Shown: positions 8,329 to 20,140 of the stretch, piece by piece
Numbering within the stretch: position 1 is the stretch's first letter
Layout: every line of letters starts with the position of its first letter
NCBI GenBank assembly: GCA_946480695.1
Contig: CAMLKG010000016.1
Coordinates: 45,887-109,886 of the forward strand
Origin: an uncultured Cellvibrio sp.
GTDB taxonomy: Bacteria > Pseudomonadota > Gammaproteobacteria > Pseudomonadales > Cellvibrionaceae
DNA: 64,000 bases
Direction: 5' to 3'
Made by a program: the position numbers and the translations under genes
The notes under the pieces: model-generated
What the model was told of the DNA's origin: nothing
The model's database searches: none
The model's input: the letters and a program-made list of their open reading frames with translations, nothing else

Positions 8329-9377
8329 GCCAGCCTGTATTTATCGAACTCTTAACACCCGATGGCGAAGTAATTACCCGCACCCGGTGCATGCACCTTC
8401 CCATTCGCATCGGTCGCGCCTATGACAACGACATAATCCTGGATGACCAGCACACGGCGGCGCATCACGCGCAGATCGAATTAAACCAATTGGATGAATT
8501 GGTCATCAGCGATTTGGGGAGCCAAAACGGTATCTCATTCGGAAAGCAACGCAGTGATTTTTTTGTGGTGAATGGTGATGCGATATATCGCCTGGGCCAC
8601 ACGCGTTTGCGCATACGTACCGCGGATTACCCCGTGGCACCGGAAGTCAGCGATTCCACCAACCATCACTGGGAGGGGTGGCTGCCCGCTGTGCTCGGTG
8701 GTGCTTTACTGGTGTGCACAGGTTTGCTCAGCACCTGGCTGGGTGATTTGCAGCAGGGCACGCTGAGTAAATATTTGCTCGAATTGGTGGGAACCTTTGG
8801 CTTTGCATTGGGTTGGGCGGGCGTATGGGCCTTATTCAGCAAATTGTTCAACGGCCATGCGCGCTTCGGCCGCCATTTGTTCATTGTTTGTGCCGGCCTG
8901 GCTGTTGTTCAATTGTGGAAGTTTTCCAGCGGCGCCATCGCATATGCGTTCAGTGTAGAGTCGCTGGCGCGGTTTACCAGCCAACCGATAATCCTGCTCC
9001 TTGCCGTGGTGTTGTATTTCCATTTACTGACCGCCGGAAACAAACGCCCCGCGCGCTTGCGCGCTTACCTTGCAGGCCTCGCATTGCTTGCTATCGGCAT
9101 TAATATGGCGAAGGAATACCAGGCGAGTAATTATTTATCCGATGAGCTTTACCTCAGCAAACTCTATCCACCGGCGTTGCGACTCAGTAATGACGTTCCT
9201 GTGGAAACTTTCACCAAAAATATTGAATCACTCAAAGCACGGGTGGACAGTGAACGCAAGGAAAAACCGGAAAAGGATAAAAACCTGATTCAAAAAATTA
9301 TCGAAGATAAACCGGCTGATGACGACACAGGCACAGCCTCGCCGTCCCAATCATCCCTACCAACAATGAAGGAGTAA
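8325..9377 (+). CDS. FHA-domain membrane protein
   Basis: A 350-residue protein. Residues 1-105 are a forkhead-associated phosphothreonine-binding domain: IRIGRAYDND, the Thr/His segment DQHTAAHHAQ, and ISDLGSQNGISFG. About five hydrophobic segments follow (roughly 125-255), then a charged, probably cytoplasmic tail rich in Lys/Glu/Asp. FHA domains read Ser/Thr kinase signals; no cognate kinase is adjacent. Coupled by ATGA overlap to the upstream secreted protease and separated by only 3 nt from the PEBP gene, so it could link a cytoplasmic phospho-signal to envelope proteolysis. That link is inference. Confidence 0.82.
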   Translation: MSQPVFIELLTPDGEVITRTRCMHLPIRIGRAYDNDIILDDQHTAAHHAQIELNQLDELVISDLGSQNGISFGKQRSDFFVVNGDAIYRLGHTRLRIRTADYPVAPEVSDSTNHHWEGWLPAVLGGALLVCTGLLSTWLGDLQQGTLSKYLLELVGTFGFALGWAGVWALFSKLFNGHARFGRHLFIVCAGLAVVQLWKFSSGAIAYAFSVESLARFTSQPIILLLAVVLYFHLLTAGNKRPARLRAYLAGLALLAIGINMAKEYQASNYLSDELYLSKLYPPALRLSNDVPVETFTKNIESLKARVDSERKEKPEKDKNLIQKIIEDKPADDDTGTASPSQSSLPTMKE

Positions 9378-9380
9378 AAC

Positions 9381-9932
9381 ATGTTGAAAAGAACCATCGC
9401 ACTCGTGGCGCTGTGCAGTGTTAGCGCCCTGGTACAAGCCTCCGGGTTCCAGTTATCCAGCCCTGCGATCAAACCTGAATCCACACTGGCAATGGATCAG
9501 GTTTTTAACGGTTTTGGTTGCACAGGCAACAATATTTCGCCCGAACTGGTCTGGAAAAATGCACCCGCCGGTACCAAGGGTTTTGCGCTTACCGTTTATG
9601 ATCCGGATGCGCCCACCGGCTCCGGCTGGTGGCATTGGGTGGTGTACAACATCCCCGCCACCGCGAACAAAATCGATGCCGGCGCAGGTACCGCCGATGG
9701 TAAAAAACTCCCGGCGGGCAGCCAGCAAGGCCGCACAGACTTTGGGGCCCCGGGCTTTGGCGGCGCCTGTCCGCCGGTCGGCGATAAACCCCACCGCTAC
9801 ATTTTCACCCTGCATGCCCTCAAAACGGACAAGCTGGAAATCCCGGACGGCGCCACCGCGGCGCTGATCGGCTATATGATCAATGCAAATCTGATCGAAA
9901 AAACCGGTTTTACCGCTTATTACGGCCGCTAA
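9381..9932 (+). CDS. YbhB/YbcL family PEBP-like periplasmic protein
   Basis: A 183-residue phosphatidylethanolamine-binding-protein family member. It has a signal peptide ending near ALVQA (residue 20) and the family motifs NISPELVWKNAP, LTVYDPDAPTGSGWWHWVVYNIP and GKPHR-like DKPHRYIFTLHAL. Bacterial YbhB/YbcL proteins bind small anionic ligands and may act as protease or kinase modulators; the true ligand is unknown. A perfect AAGGAG lies 6 nt before the ATG. Last gene of the protease-FHA-PEBP cluster, followed by an intrinsic terminator. Confidence 0.9.
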   Translation: MLKRTIALVALCSVSALVQASGFQLSSPAIKPESTLAMDQVFNGFGCTGNNISPELVWKNAPAGTKGFALTVYDPDAPTGSGWWHWVVYNIPATANKIDAGAGTADGKKLPAGSQQGRTDFGAPGFGGACPPVGDKPHRYIFTLHALKTDKLEIPDGATAALIGYMINANLIEKTGFTAYYGR

Positions 9933-9955
9933 ACCAATCGCGATTGGACAGCACA

Positions 9956-9986
9956 GGGGCGCCCGCCTAAAATGGCGCCCCTTTTT
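9956..9986 (+). terminator. Intrinsic terminator after the protease-FHA-PEBP cluster
   Basis: Perfect 8-bp stem GGGGCGCC (9956-9963) / GGCGCCCC (9974-9981) with a 10-nt loop and TTTTT directly after. Confidence 0.9.
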
Positions 9987-10024
9987 GTTCACCCTCATTT
10001 GTTAACCTTCCAGCAGGTAATCCC

Positions 10025-11113
10025 ATGGGCAATAAAACCGCTCTCTACGCCACCCACCAAGCCATGGGCGGCAAACTTGTGGACTTTGGTGGCTGGGACA
10101 TGCCATTGCATTACGGCTCCCAAATTGAAGAACACCACAAAGTCCGCCAGCACGCCGGCATGTTTGATGTTTCGCACATGACGGTGGTGGATGTGACCGG
10201 CAAAGATGCCAAACCCTATTTGCAATACCTGCTGGCCAATGATGTCGCCAAGCTGGACACCCTGCTGGGCAAGGCGCTTTACAGCGGTATGCTCAACCAC
10301 GAAGGCGGGGTCATTGATGATTTGATTGTCTACAACCTGGGCGACTGGTATCGCGTGGTAGTCAATTGCAGTACACGCGAGAAAGACCTCGCCTGGATGA
10401 ATGAAATTGCGGCGGATTTTTCGGTATCCCTGCAAGAACGCGATGATTTGGCGATGATAGCCGTACAGGGCCCGCAGGCTATCAATATCAGCAAATCACT
10501 GGTTAGCAGTGAAAAAGCCGCGGTTATCGACCAACTGAAAGTATTCCAGGGCTTACCCGCGAATGACTGGTTCATTGGCCGCACCGGCTATACCGGCGAA
10601 GACGGCCTTGAAATCATGTTACCCAATGGGCAGGCAGTGGACTTCTGGAATGCACTGGCCAGGGCCGGTGTAGCGCCCTGCGGTTTAGGCGCGCGCGACA
10701 CCCTGCGCCTGGAGGCGGGCATGAACCTCTACGGTCATGAGATGGACGAATCTGTCTCGCCGCTGGCTGCCAATATGGGCTGGACTATTGCGTGGCAGCC
10801 GGCCACGCGCAACTTTATTGGCCGCCCGGTATTGGAAGCACAAAAAGCCGAAGGCAAACAACATAAATTGGTGGGATTGGTGTTGCGCGAACGCGGCGTA
10901 TTACGCGCGGAACAATGGGTGCTTATCCCTGGCAGCGATGAAAAAGGCGTTATCACCAGCGGGACATTTTCGCCCACCTTGGGCTATTCTATTGCCTTGG
11001 CACGTGTACCCGCCGGGATCGGTAATCAATGCCTGGTAGAAATGCGCGGCAAGCAAGTACAAGTCAATGTTGTTGCCCCCAATTTTGTGCGCAATGGCAA
11101 GCCTCTGATTTAA
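10025..11113 (+). CDS. gcvT: Glycine cleavage system T protein (aminomethyltransferase)
   Basis: A 362-residue protein that moves the aminomethyl group from lipoyl-GcvH to tetrahydrofolate, releasing ammonia and methylene-THF. Typical blocks are present: [25 protein letters not shown], the folate-contact region [14 protein letters not shown] and [13 protein letters not shown]. The ATG follows CAGG at good spacing. Upstream there are only 92 nt, largely the previous terminator, so I see no room for a glycine riboswitch. gcvH follows after 76 nt; gcvP is not in the window. Confidence 0.96.
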   Translation: MGNKTALYATHQAMGGKLVDFGGWDMPLHYGSQIEEHHKVRQHAGMFDVSHMTVVDVTGKDAKPYLQYLLANDVAKLDTLLGKALYSGMLNHEGGVIDDLIVYNLGDWYRVVVNCSTREKDLAWMNEIAADFSVSLQERDDLAMIAVQGPQAINISKSLVSSEKAAVIDQLKVFQGLPANDWFIGRTGYTGEDGLEIMLPNGQAVDFWNALARAGVAPCGLGARDTLRLEAGMNLYGHEMDESVSPLAANMGWTIAWQPATRNFIGRPVLEAQKAEGKQHKLVGLVLRERGVLRAEQWVLIPGSDEKGVITSGTFSPTLGYSIALARVPAGIGNQCLVEMRGKQVQVNVVAPNFVRNGKPLI

Positions 11114-11189
11114 CGTGGCCTTTTAAAAACTCAACTTTAAATACACGCGGGACCGCCCGCGCAGTTTCCAACAAATACAGGACAGCATC

Positions 11190-11582
11190 ATGAGCGAAAT
11201 TCGTAAAGAATTGAAATACCTGAGCAGCCACGAGTGGGCGCGCATTGAGGAAGATGGCACCGTCACTATCGGCATTACCGATCACGCGCAAGACGCATTG
11301 GGCGATGTGGTTTACGTAGAAACGCCCGAGGTAGGCTCTCGTGTTGCAGTCGGCGAAGAGGCCGGTGTGGTTGAGTCTGTGAAAGCCGCGTCGGATATTT
11401 ACACCCTGGTCTCAGGCGAGGTGATCGCAGTCAATGAAGCCTTGCAGGACGCACCGGAAACGGTAAACGGCTCACCTTACGACGATGGCTGGTTCTTCCG
11501 CGTACAACCCGATGATTTATCCGAATTGGATGATGCGATGAACGCCGATGAATACCGCGAACTGTTGGAAAGCGAAGAATAA
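11190..11582 (+). CDS. gcvH: Glycine cleavage system H protein
   Basis: A 130-residue lipoyl carrier protein of the glycine cleavage system. The lipoylated lysine is Lys65 in [12 protein letters not shown]. The N-terminal [12 protein letters not shown] and the end block DGWFFRVQP are standard. AGGAC lies 8 nt before the ATG. It follows gcvT and ends at a strong terminator. Confidence 0.96.
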   Translation: MSEIRKELKYLSSHEWARIEEDGTVTIGITDHAQDALGDVVYVETPEVGSRVAVGEEAGVVESVKAASDIYTLVSGEVIAVNEALQDAPETVNGSPYDDGWFFRVQPDDLSELDDAMNADEYRELLESEE

Positions 11583-11603
11583 ATCCCCAAAAAAAAACCT
11601 ATA

Positions 11604-11631
11604 AAAAAACGCGGCAACCGCCGCGTTTTTT
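11604..11631 (+). terminator. Bidirectional intrinsic terminator (gcvH / damX-like)
   Basis: Stem AAAAAACGCGGC (11604-11615) / GCCGCGTTTTTT (11620-11631) with an AACC loop. A-tract and T-tract flank the GC stem on both sides, so it can end gcvH on the plus strand and the SPOR/ATPase gene (stop at 11648) on the minus strand. Confidence 0.92.
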
Positions 11632-11647
11632 GCACACCATCGATTCA

Positions 11648-13372
11648 TTACATCGCCGATTTAATTTCAGCCTGAATGGTTTTCACGTCGCGTGGCCAGG
11701 GACCTGCATCGCGCTGGGAAGCAGGCAATTTTGTAATGGCCTGGCGCGCCTCTGCGGAACTGGCAAAACGCCCCGTAATCACAACAAACCAATCCTTACC
11801 CTGCCGCTTGCTTTTAAACATTAGCAAATCACGTTTATTGGACTGTGTTGCAATAAAATCGCGCGCGGCGTTTTGATTGCTTACCCCCAATAATTGGATA
11901 GTGTATTCATTGGGTTTCCATCCCAAAATCTGTTGTTCCTGCGCACTGCCACTCGTTTGTTGCGGCGCGGACCTGGCAGTCGGCTTGGGGGTCGGTTCAG
12001 GTTTTACCGCGACAGGCGAAGATGTGGGCATAACCGGAGCTGTTGCCGCAACAGATGCGGGTTTTGGTTCAGCGATAACATTGGGTTGGCCCGCAGGTTT
12101 CGGGGGGGCCGTAGGCAGTTGCACCAAGGGAACAATTTCTTCTTTGGCAATATCACTGGTGGTTGATTCTGCAACTGGTGCGTTGTTGGTTTCTATCGTC
12201 GCAGCAGGCTCCGGCGTAGCCGGCTGCTGAAGCTGCGGCTGAACCTGGGTCAGCTGATAAGATGATTGTGGCTGCGGCAAACTCTGCATTAAAGGTTGCA
12301 CTGGTGTCTGGGTAGACGTTAATTCCATCGCACTGGTTGGTGCGGACGTCGCAACCAATGCAGGCGCTGAATTTACCGCAGGGTTATTAGCAACTGCTAC
12401 CGGGTTCGGTTCATCATCCCCCATGTACAGGAAAGCCACCCCAACCATTGCGATCAATAACGATATGGCAACAATGTGGATTACCGGCAAAGGCCGTTTG
12501 CTCGGGGTTCGCGCCGGTGTCACTGACTCCAGCAAGTGTTCCTCAGCGAGCCCATGAAGCACGGTTAATTGGCCCTGCGCCTGGCGCCACCAGGACTCCA
12601 CTTTGGCTTCGGTAAAAATTTCCGGTCCGAGATAATCTGCCATTTCCATGCGGAAATTTAAGTAATCCACCGTTTCCTGCAAGGTGAAAGGCGGCAGGTT
12701 AAAATCGTTACACAATAAATTTTCCGGGCTCAATCGCTCAAGGCGACGCATCAACGATGGTTCGCCAAATAATGCAAAATGCAAACGATTTTGCTGTGGG
12801 AAATTATTGAGCAACGCAGTCAATACCGAGATCGATTGGTCATCCAATAAATGCGCATTATCCAGCACTACCACCGCCAAACCGTCATCTTCGGAAACGG
12901 CCTCTTCAGCAATGAACGCTTCTAATGCACCAAGTAAATTTTCGGTGGAGGGAACTTCTCCGGTCTGGATTCCAAAGGTTTGGTTAATGGCGAGCAATAT
13001 TTGCTCTAACGTCTGGCCATTGCGCAGACTGAGGAAACATATTTGATCCTGGTCGGAGAGTGAATCCATGAATGCGTGGGCGATACGTGTTTTACCAACA
13101 CCATAATCACCCAGCACAACCAATAGGCTATTGCTGAACTGGCATAAATGCAGCAATTGATCCAGCAGTTCACGGCGCCCGACACCGGTGAATAATGGGA
13201 ACGAAAAATCGTGTGCAAACGGATCTTCGGATAAGCCATAACGCTGGCGATAATCCGCGAGCAACTGATCGTCCTTGTGCTCATCCCGATCATCAAATAA
13301 ATACCCTTGCTGCGAATCCTGTTCCAGGATCCGACTGTCCGGCTGGGCGCGAAGTGGCGGCTCTCCAGTCAT
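11648..13372 (-). CDS. damX: DamX-like protein: AAA ATPase domain, TM segment and C-terminal SPOR domain
   Basis: A 574-residue protein. Residues 35-280 form an ExeA/AAA_22-type ATPase with Walker A GDYGVGKTR and Walker B VVVLDNAH. One transmembrane helix follows (about 298-317), then a low-complexity Pro/Gln/Thr/Ala-rich periplasmic linker, then a SPOR domain at the C-terminus (EYTIQLLGVSNQ onwards), which binds denuded glycan at the septum. In E. coli DamX is a non-essential cell division protein encoded just after aroB, exactly as here. The intact Walker motifs suggest that the cytoplasmic part is an active ATPase, unlike the reduced E. coli form. Gap to aroB is 27 nt. Confidence 0.85.
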   Translation of the reverse strand: MTGEPPLRAQPDSRILEQDSQQGYLFDDRDEHKDDQLLADYRQRYGLSEDPFAHDFSFPLFTGVGRRELLDQLLHLCQFSNSLLVVLGDYGVGKTRIAHAFMDSLSDQDQICFLSLRNGQTLEQILLAINQTFGIQTGEVPSTENLLGALEAFIAEEAVSEDDGLAVVVLDNAHLLDDQSISVLTALLNNFPQQNRLHFALFGEPSLMRRLERLSPENLLCNDFNLPPFTLQETVDYLNFRMEMADYLGPEIFTEAKVESWWRQAQGQLTVLHGLAEEHLLESVTPARTPSKRPLPVIHIVAISLLIAMVGVAFLYMGDDEPNPVAVANNPAVNSAPALVATSAPTSAMELTSTQTPVQPLMQSLPQPQSSYQLTQVQPQLQQPATPEPAATIETNNAPVAESTTSDIAKEEIVPLVQLPTAPPKPAGQPNVIAEPKPASVAATAPVMPTSSPVAVKPEPTPKPTARSAPQQTSGSAQEQQILGWKPNEYTIQLLGVSNQNAARDFIATQSNKRDLLMFKSKRQGKDWFVVITGRFASSAEARQAITKLPASQRDAGPWPRDVKTIQAEIKSAM

Positions 13373-13399
13373 GGTTTCAATCTCTTTTAACCTGATTAA

Positions 13400-14482
13400 T
13401 TAATCGGCCTTGCAGGCATCGAAAGTTTGCTGCAATAAATCGGTATCTATATCGCTGGTAACCATTGCCTTACCCATGGATTCCAATAGCACCAAACGCA
13501 AGCGACCATCCAATACTTTTTTATCGACGCCCATCAATTGTTCAAATTGCTCCGGTGCCATATCGGCAGGGGCTTTTGTGGGTAAACGAGCACGCCCTAA
13601 TAACTGGATAATGCGATTAAGTTCGGGTTCACTGATGGCGCCGCGACGCCAGGATAAATCCGCGGCCATCGCCATCCCGGCCGCCACCGCTTCACCATGC
13701 AACCAATTGCCATAGCCCTGGGCAGTTTCAATCGCGTGGCCGAAGGTGTGGCCAAAATTCAAAATGGCACGCAAACCACCTTCACGTTCATCTTTGGCAA
13801 CAACATCAGCCTTGTTTTCGCAGGAGCGCTTCACGGCATAGGCCAATGCCTCTTTGTCACCCGCCATTAACGCATCCATATTGTTTTCCAACCAGACAAA
13901 AAATTCGTAGTCGGAAATCAATCCATATTTAATAACTTCCGCAATACCCGCGGATAATTCGCGCGGCGGCAAACTGTCAAGCAGCGACGTATCAGCCAAC
14001 ACACATTGTGGCTGATAAAAAGCACCGATCATGTTTTTACCCAAAGGGTGGTTAACACCGGTTTTTCCGCCGACAGAAGAATCCACCATCGACAATAACG
14101 TGGTGGGTATCTGGATAAAATCCACGCCCCGTTGATAGCAAGCCGCCGCAAACCCGGTCATATCCCCCACCACACCGCCGCCCAACGCAATTAACGTTGT
14201 GGTACGGTTATGGCGAGCATCAAGTAATTTATCGAAAATACTTGCCCATACCTCCAGGGTTTTAAAACCCTCACCATCGGGCAAGACCACAGTATCAACT
14301 TGCACATTGCCTAAACTTTTAAGCAAAGAGCCAAGATATAAAGGTGCGATGGTTTCGTTGGTGACGATACAAACTTGCTTCCCGCGAATGTGGCGGGTAA
14401 TTAACTCGGAACGGGATAAGAGCTGCTCGCCAATATAGATAGGATAACTACGATCATCCAGATTAACGGTTAAGACCTGCAT
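13400..14482 (-). CDS. aroB: 3-dehydroquinate synthase
   Basis: A 360-residue NAD- and metal-dependent enzyme, the second step of the shikimate pathway (DAHP to 3-dehydroquinate). Recognised by the start [18 protein letters not shown], the NAD site [13 protein letters not shown], the active-site run [22 protein letters not shown], and the metal ligands in [13 protein letters not shown] and [11 protein letters not shown]. The frame could start at a GTG at 14518, but the ATG at 14482 matches the family N-terminus. Placed between aroK and damX as in E. coli and Pseudomonas. Confidence 0.95.
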   Translation of the reverse strand: MQVLTVNLDDRSYPIYIGEQLLSRSELITRHIRGKQVCIVTNETIAPLYLGSLLKSLGNVQVDTVVLPDGEGFKTLEVWASIFDKLLDARHNRTTTLIALGGGVVGDMTGFAAACYQRGVDFIQIPTTLLSMVDSSVGGKTGVNHPLGKNMIGAFYQPQCVLADTSLLDSLPPRELSAGIAEVIKYGLISDYEFFVWLENNMDALMAGDKEALAYAVKRSCENKADVVAKDEREGGLRAILNFGHTFGHAIETAQGYGNWLHGEAVAAGMAMAADLSWRRGAISEPELNRIIQLLGRARLPTKAPADMAPEQFEQLMGVDKKVLDGRLRLVLLESMGKAMVTSDIDTDLLQQTFDACKAD

Positions 14483-14603
14483 AGCAAGGAACCTGTGGGG
14501 CAAAAAATCAGCCGGCACTTTATCACAAAGTGCCGGGATATTTCAGGAGAGGGTAATGATAACCGCGCGATAAAACGAGGAGAATAAAACACCAAATTAG
14601 ATG

Positions 14604-15119
14604 TCAGGCATTCAGAACCAGAGAAGCGATTTCCTGCGCAACTGCCTTTGGCGACCTGCGATCAGTATTTACAATGAAATCTGCAGCCCCCTGATAGAGA
14701 GGGTCGCGTAAGGCCAATAAATCAATAATTTTCTGGCGTGGATTTTCTACCTGCAACAGCGGACGTTTTTTATCGCGTGCAGTGCGTTCCACCAATTGAT
14801 CGATAGATGCCGTTAGGTAACACACAAAACCAGCCGACTTCATCACCGTACGATTTTGCTCACGTAACACTATACCGCCACCCGTGGCCACCACCGTATT
14901 CGTTTCACCGGCCAGTTCCTGGAGCACAGCAGATTCACGCTCCCGAAATCCTTCTTCCCCTTCCATATCAAAAATCCAGGGAATATCCGCACCTGTGCGC
15001 TCTTCGATTACCCGATCACTGTCGCGGAAATTAAAACCTAACTCTGTAGCCAGCAACCGGCCGATGGTAGATTTGCCGGCCCCCATGGGGCCGACAAGGA
15101 AAACGAGGGATTTACGCAT
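14604..15119 (-). CDS. aroK: Shikimate kinase
   Basis: A 171-residue P-loop kinase that phosphorylates shikimate with ATP. Walker [10 protein letters not shown] is at residues 10-18. The shikimate-binding DSD near 33-35, Arg60, the GGG loop (80-82) and the lid RDKKRPLL are all present. Its ATG overlaps the pilQ stop by one base (TAATG), so it is coupled to the pilus operon. 121 nt separate it from aroB. Confidence 0.96.
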   Translation of the reverse strand: MRKSLVFLVGPMGAGKSTIGRLLATELGFNFRDSDRVIEERTGADIPWIFDMEGEEGFRERESAVLQELAGETNTVVATGGGIVLREQNRTVMKSAGFVCYLTASIDQLVERTARDKKRPLLQVENPRQKIIDLLALRDPLYQGAADFIVNTDRRSPKAVAQEIASLVLNA

Positions 15120-17272
15120 TAATTTGACAAATTTTCCGACATCAATTTGGGGGTAACAAAGATAAGCAATTCGGTTTTGAATTGGTTATCAATAGTCTTT
15201 TTAAACAAACGCCCAAGGTACGGAATGTCTCCCAACACCGGAACCTTGTTTTCTGTTTTTGCTCCTTCAACGGAGAAGACCCCACCCAAGACAACCGTTT
15301 GGCCATTGTTAACCAGTACTTTAGTTTCCAGGCGTGTGATATCTACAGTGGGCACACCCGTTTCTGTCGTTTGACCGATAGAATCTTTCCAAACAATTAA
15401 ATCCATAATAATACGATTGTCAGGTGTAATTTGCGGAGTTACCTCCAGCTTCAATACCGCTTCGCGGAATCCCGTTGTTGTACCGCCACTTGGAGCTGTT
15501 TCCTGATAACCAATTTCCTTACCGGATTTAATAACTGCCAATTGTTTATCACTGGTAATTACTTTTGGTTGGGAAACAATTTCTGCATAGCCAGAATTTT
15601 CCAACGCGCTTAATTCCAAATCCAGGTAAGTGCTATCTGTAAGGACTCCAATGGCCGCCGATGCGTACGGATTGGTAACGGCCAAATCAACAACGTTATT
15701 TTCCGTCAGGTTTAATGCCCCATTACCATTTGGCCCTTGGGTAAACCAATTGGCAGGACTCGTACCATTTTCATCATCCAGGCCATCCTGTGACCCCGCA
15801 AAATCTATTATGCGGCTGCGATTTGCGTTATACCCGGCCCCGCCCCAACGAATCCCCAACTCGCGCTGGAAATCAGTGTTAGCAATTACAATCCGAGCCT
15901 CAATCATTACCTGGCGGATAGGTATATCAATTTGATCAACCAAGCGCTTGAATGCTTCGATACGCTCTGCAGTATCGGTGATAATAATTGAGTTGGTGCG
16001 CTCGTCTACAACACCTTGCCCCCGCTCTGAAAGCACACTGCCAGTAGCACGGCTGCCACCTTGGCCGCCACCGCTACCACCGGAACCACCTTTACCACCG
16101 GCACCTTCACCACGGAACAACTCAAACATTTCCTTGGCATTGGCATATCGAACACGAATGTATTCCGTACGCAAAGGTGCCAGTTCCTCCAGTTGTTTCT
16201 TGGTGGTGATTTCCTGGCGCTCGCGCTCGGCAATTTCAGCGGCTGGCGCCACCATTAATACATTACCGACTTGGCGCTTATCCAATCCCTTGTTTTTCAA
16301 TACCATTTCCAAAGCCTGGTCCCAAGGCACATTTTGCAGGCGCAACGTAATACGACCTTGAACCGTATCACTGGCAACCAGGTTTAAATCGGTAAAGTCC
16401 GCAATAATCTGCAACACCGCACGCACTTCAATGTCCTGGAAATCCAGCGAGAGCTTTTCACCGGTATATTCGAAATCTTTTTTCTTTTCCTTTTTTTCCT
16501 GCTCAGTCAGGGGCTTGATGCTCACGACATATTCGTTATCAGTTTGGTAAGCCAGGTAATCAAAATCGCCGCCGGCACTGATATTCAATACCGAGTTTTC
16601 ACCTTCCTGACCGGCAGCAACAAGCGATACCGGCGTCGCAAAATCCACCACGTCCAGGCGGCGACGCAGCTCCGGAGGTAACCAGGCATTTTTAAATGAC
16701 AAACGGACACCAGCGCCTGTACCCACCATATCCGCGCTGACTTTTGGATTGGACAGGGTCACAATAATTCGCCCTTCACCGGATGTTCCCCGCCTGAAAT
16801 CAATGTTGGTAATGCGTGTTTGGTTACCAAAAGTGTCCCGCTCATTCATTGATGTCGCATTTACTTCAACAGACTGACTTGTTGCTCGAACTGACTCTCC
16901 GCCTTTTACCGCACCGACCTCTACTACGAAGTTATTGCCATCGACACGAGTGGTATAAGTTGCCAAATCATTCAAATTCAAAATAAGGCGGGTACGCCCC
17001 TCGCTGGTCAAAATCATTGCACTTTGACCGTTATCCACCGCCAATGGAAAGCGGCGCTCCTTGAGTCCGCTTACCACATCCGGAAAATCAAGGACAATGC
17101 GGGCAGGTTTTTCGATGGTATACCCCTTGGGTTCGGGGGGTGGCGCATCAAAGGCCATGCGCACCTCGAAACGCTCACCAGGTAACTGGGAAAAATCGAT
17201 ATCTTTGAGGGTATTGGCCCACAAGATGGGGGATGCAATTACACCTATCAATGCCAACGCAAATTTACGCAT
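15119..17272 (-). CDS. pilQ: Type IV pilus outer-membrane secretin PilQ
   Basis: A 717-residue secretin that forms the outer-membrane pore for the type IV pilus. Start placed at ATG 17272 ([19 protein letters not shown]), which gives a clean signal peptide and has CGGGG 6 nt upstream; the longer frame starts at 17302. Order: signal peptide, two AMIN domains for peptidoglycan binding, an STN/N0 domain ([15 protein letters not shown]...), an N1 KH-like domain interrupted by a Gly/Ser-rich loop ([10 protein letters not shown]), then the secretin core ending in [14 protein letters not shown] and [11 protein letters not shown]. Last gene of pilMNOPQ; aroK overlaps its stop by one base. Confidence 0.95.
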   Translation of the reverse strand: MRKFALALIGVIASPILWANTLKDIDFSQLPGERFEVRMAFDAPPPEPKGYTIEKPARIVLDFPDVVSGLKERRFPLAVDNGQSAMILTSEGRTRLILNLNDLATYTTRVDGNNFVVEVGAVKGGESVRATSQSVEVNATSMNERDTFGNQTRITNIDFRRGTSGEGRIIVTLSNPKVSADMVGTGAGVRLSFKNAWLPPELRRRLDVVDFATPVSLVAAGQEGENSVLNISAGGDFDYLAYQTDNEYVVSIKPLTEQEKKEKKKDFEYTGEKLSLDFQDIEVRAVLQIIADFTDLNLVASDTVQGRITLRLQNVPWDQALEMVLKNKGLDKRQVGNVLMVAPAAEIAERERQEITTKKQLEELAPLRTEYIRVRYANAKEMFELFRGEGAGGKGGSGGSGGGQGGSRATGSVLSERGQGVVDERTNSIIITDTAERIEAFKRLVDQIDIPIRQVMIEARIVIANTDFQRELGIRWGGAGYNANRSRIIDFAGSQDGLDDENGTSPANWFTQGPNGNGALNLTENNVVDLAVTNPYASAAIGVLTDSTYLDLELSALENSGYAEIVSQPKVITSDKQLAVIKSGKEIGYQETAPSGGTTTGFREAVLKLEVTPQITPDNRIIMDLIVWKDSIGQTTETGVPTVDITRLETKVLVNNGQTVVLGGVFSVEGAKTENKVPVLGDIPYLGRLFKKTIDNQFKTELLIFVTPKLMSENLSN

Positions 17273-17308
17273 ACTTAACCCCGGAGTGAATAGAGCACAC
17301 ATGTCCGC

Positions 17309-17833
17309 TTATTCCTTCTCTTCTAATTTAATAATTCTGGGACGTTCAACCCAACCATTCGAGCCATCACCTACAATTTCCATCACTTCGATTTGCGAAG
17401 GGTTGGTAGAGATGATTTTTCCATGGTTCATCCCCAGGTAATTTCCAACGGTTGCAGGCACCACACTATTTTGGCCGTTATCGATCAGCGCCCATAACTG
17501 ACCGCCTTTCGATATAGTTCCTACCATTTTCAATGAAGTGATATTAAAACCTTCAAGGAATTCTTTCTCACGCGTTAAATCGGGTGCAACCGCACGACCG
17601 CCCTTTGCCGCTGATTCATCTACCGGAATCGGCTTATCAAACGGACTACGTAATGTCATCGCACTGTACGCAAAAGGCTGATAAGGACTAAACGTTGGTA
17701 ATGGTTCAATCTGGCCTTTAGGACGACGCTTTGTTTCTTCCATAAAATCAATCAAATCCTGATGGGAGGATTGTCCGCACCCAACCAAACCAAACACACA
17801 AAACAATTGGAGAATGAAGAGTAACCGTTTCAT
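17309..17833 (-). CDS. pilP: Type IV pilus lipoprotein PilP
   Basis: A 174-residue inner-membrane lipoprotein (lipobox LVGC, Cys19) that links the PilNO platform to the PilQ secretin. The disordered N-terminal part carries RRPKGQIEPLP, and the C-terminal HR-like beta domain includes MVGTISKGGQLWALID and VGNYLGMNHGKI. Overlaps pilO by 4 nt and precedes pilQ by 36 nt. Confidence 0.93.
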   Translation of the reverse strand: MKRLLFILQLFCVFGLVGCGQSSHQDLIDFMEETKRRPKGQIEPLPTFSPYQPFAYSAMTLRSPFDKPIPVDESAAKGGRAVAPDLTREKEFLEGFNITSLKMVGTISKGGQLWALIDNGQNSVVPATVGNYLGMNHGKIISTNPSQIEVMEIVGDGSNGWVERPRIIKLEEKE

Positions 17834-18450
17834 TTAGCAGCGGCCTCCTGGGATTTGTAGCGATAGGTTTTGGCCGCAATTTTCATATTCAGCGCACGGT
17901 TTTCTTTAGAAGAAGTAATACTGAAATCATGCAAGGTAACGATCCGTGGCATCCCGGCAACACCGCTTACAAAGCCGCCCATATCATGGTAACCACCGTC
18001 CACAGAAATACTGATCGGCACCTCTATGTAATATTCAGCAACTACATCGGGCTGGAAATTGATATTTACATTGGTTAAACCACTTTCATTTCCCCGCGTA
18101 CCTATATCTTCCAATAATCCCGGCACTTCCGTTTTGGCAGGCAACCGCGACAACAGGGATTCGAAGGTAACTTTCATCTCCTCCATTTGTGCTTTATAGG
18201 CATCCAGGTTTGCGGCTTCAAAACTACGCTTTTCAAATGTAGTGCGTAACGTTTGCTCCTGGGCAACTACAGATTCCAATTGTAAATTCAGATCGCTAAT
18301 CTTGACGTAATAAGTGGCGATGAAAATGAGTGCAACCAGTAGCACACATACAAATACCTTTGCAGGCCAGGGCCAGACGCCGATTTTTTCGAAATCGATA
18401 TTGTTTACATCGAATTCCTTAAGCTGGTCGAGTGTATCTTGGAAGGACAT
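17830..18450 (-). CDS. pilO: Type IV pilus inner-membrane protein PilO
   Basis: A 206-residue bitopic protein: short cytoplasmic N-terminus, one TM helix (about 28-48, VFVCVLLVALIFIATYYV), a coiled coil and a ferredoxin-like periplasmic domain. With PilN it forms the alignment platform of the pilus machine. The conserved LLSRLPAKTEVPGLLEDI stretch identifies it. Overlaps pilN by one base and pilP by 4 nt. Confidence 0.94.
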   Translation of the reverse strand: MSFQDTLDQLKEFDVNNIDFEKIGVWPWPAKVFVCVLLVALIFIATYYVKISDLNLQLESVVAQEQTLRTTFEKRSFEAANLDAYKAQMEEMKVTFESLLSRLPAKTEVPGLLEDIGTRGNESGLTNVNINFQPDVVAEYYIEVPISISVDGGYHDMGGFVSGVAGMPRIVTLHDFSITSSKENRALNMKIAAKTYRYKSQEAAAK

Positions 18451-19036
18451 TATTTATTTCCTCCTGCTGCCTTGGCTGCTTCAGCAGCAGGATCTACCGG
18501 TGCAGAGGTCTCTACAGTCATTTTGAATGTACTGGCATCCTCTCCTTCATCAGGTGCGGCTTGCACTGAAGAAAGGTTGGGTGAGGCGTACCAGTCTGAT
18601 GATTCGAGGTTACGCATAAAACTTGCGACACGGTTATAAGATTCGGCAACCCCTTCGATAGTCATCACATTCCCTTTGCGATCAACCGAAGTTATCCATA
18701 CCCCATCAGGAATTGCCCTCGCCAACTCATCGAAATAACGGACGATTACCGGGCGAGTGCCCTCAAGATCGGTAATGACTTTAATGCGGGCCAACAAATC
18801 ATCACGCACTTTTTTAATCTCGCTGATCTCCTTGACCTGCGCATCTAATTTGGCGATCTCCTGGTTGAGCAATTGATTGCGTGCGTTCTGGTTTTCAATC
18901 GCCGATTCCACACTCGACACCCATAAATAGGCGCCTAACGCAGCTACCAGGCCCACACCGAAAATAATGCCTAAAAATTCGCGCTTTTTCTCTTCGCGAT
19001 AAACCTGGCGCCAGGGCAATAAGTTAATTTTGGCCA

Positions 19037-19037
<1 letters not shown>
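18450..19037 (-). CDS. pilN: Type IV pilus inner-membrane protein PilN
   Basis: A 195-residue bitopic protein. The N-terminal MAKINLLPWR is the conserved peptide that docks in the PilM groove; a TM helix follows (about 22-40), then a coiled coil and a periplasmic ferredoxin-like fold with GVWITSVDRKGN. Partner of PilO. One-base overlaps with both neighbours show tight coupling. Confidence 0.95.
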
Positions 19038-20125
<1,088 letters not shown>

Positions 20126-20140
20126 TTAGACGTTGTTTAT

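Noticed and set aside
9987..10024. A glycine riboswitch before gcvT was looked for.
   Set aside because: Only 38 nt lie between the preceding terminator and the ATG, too short for the aptamer.
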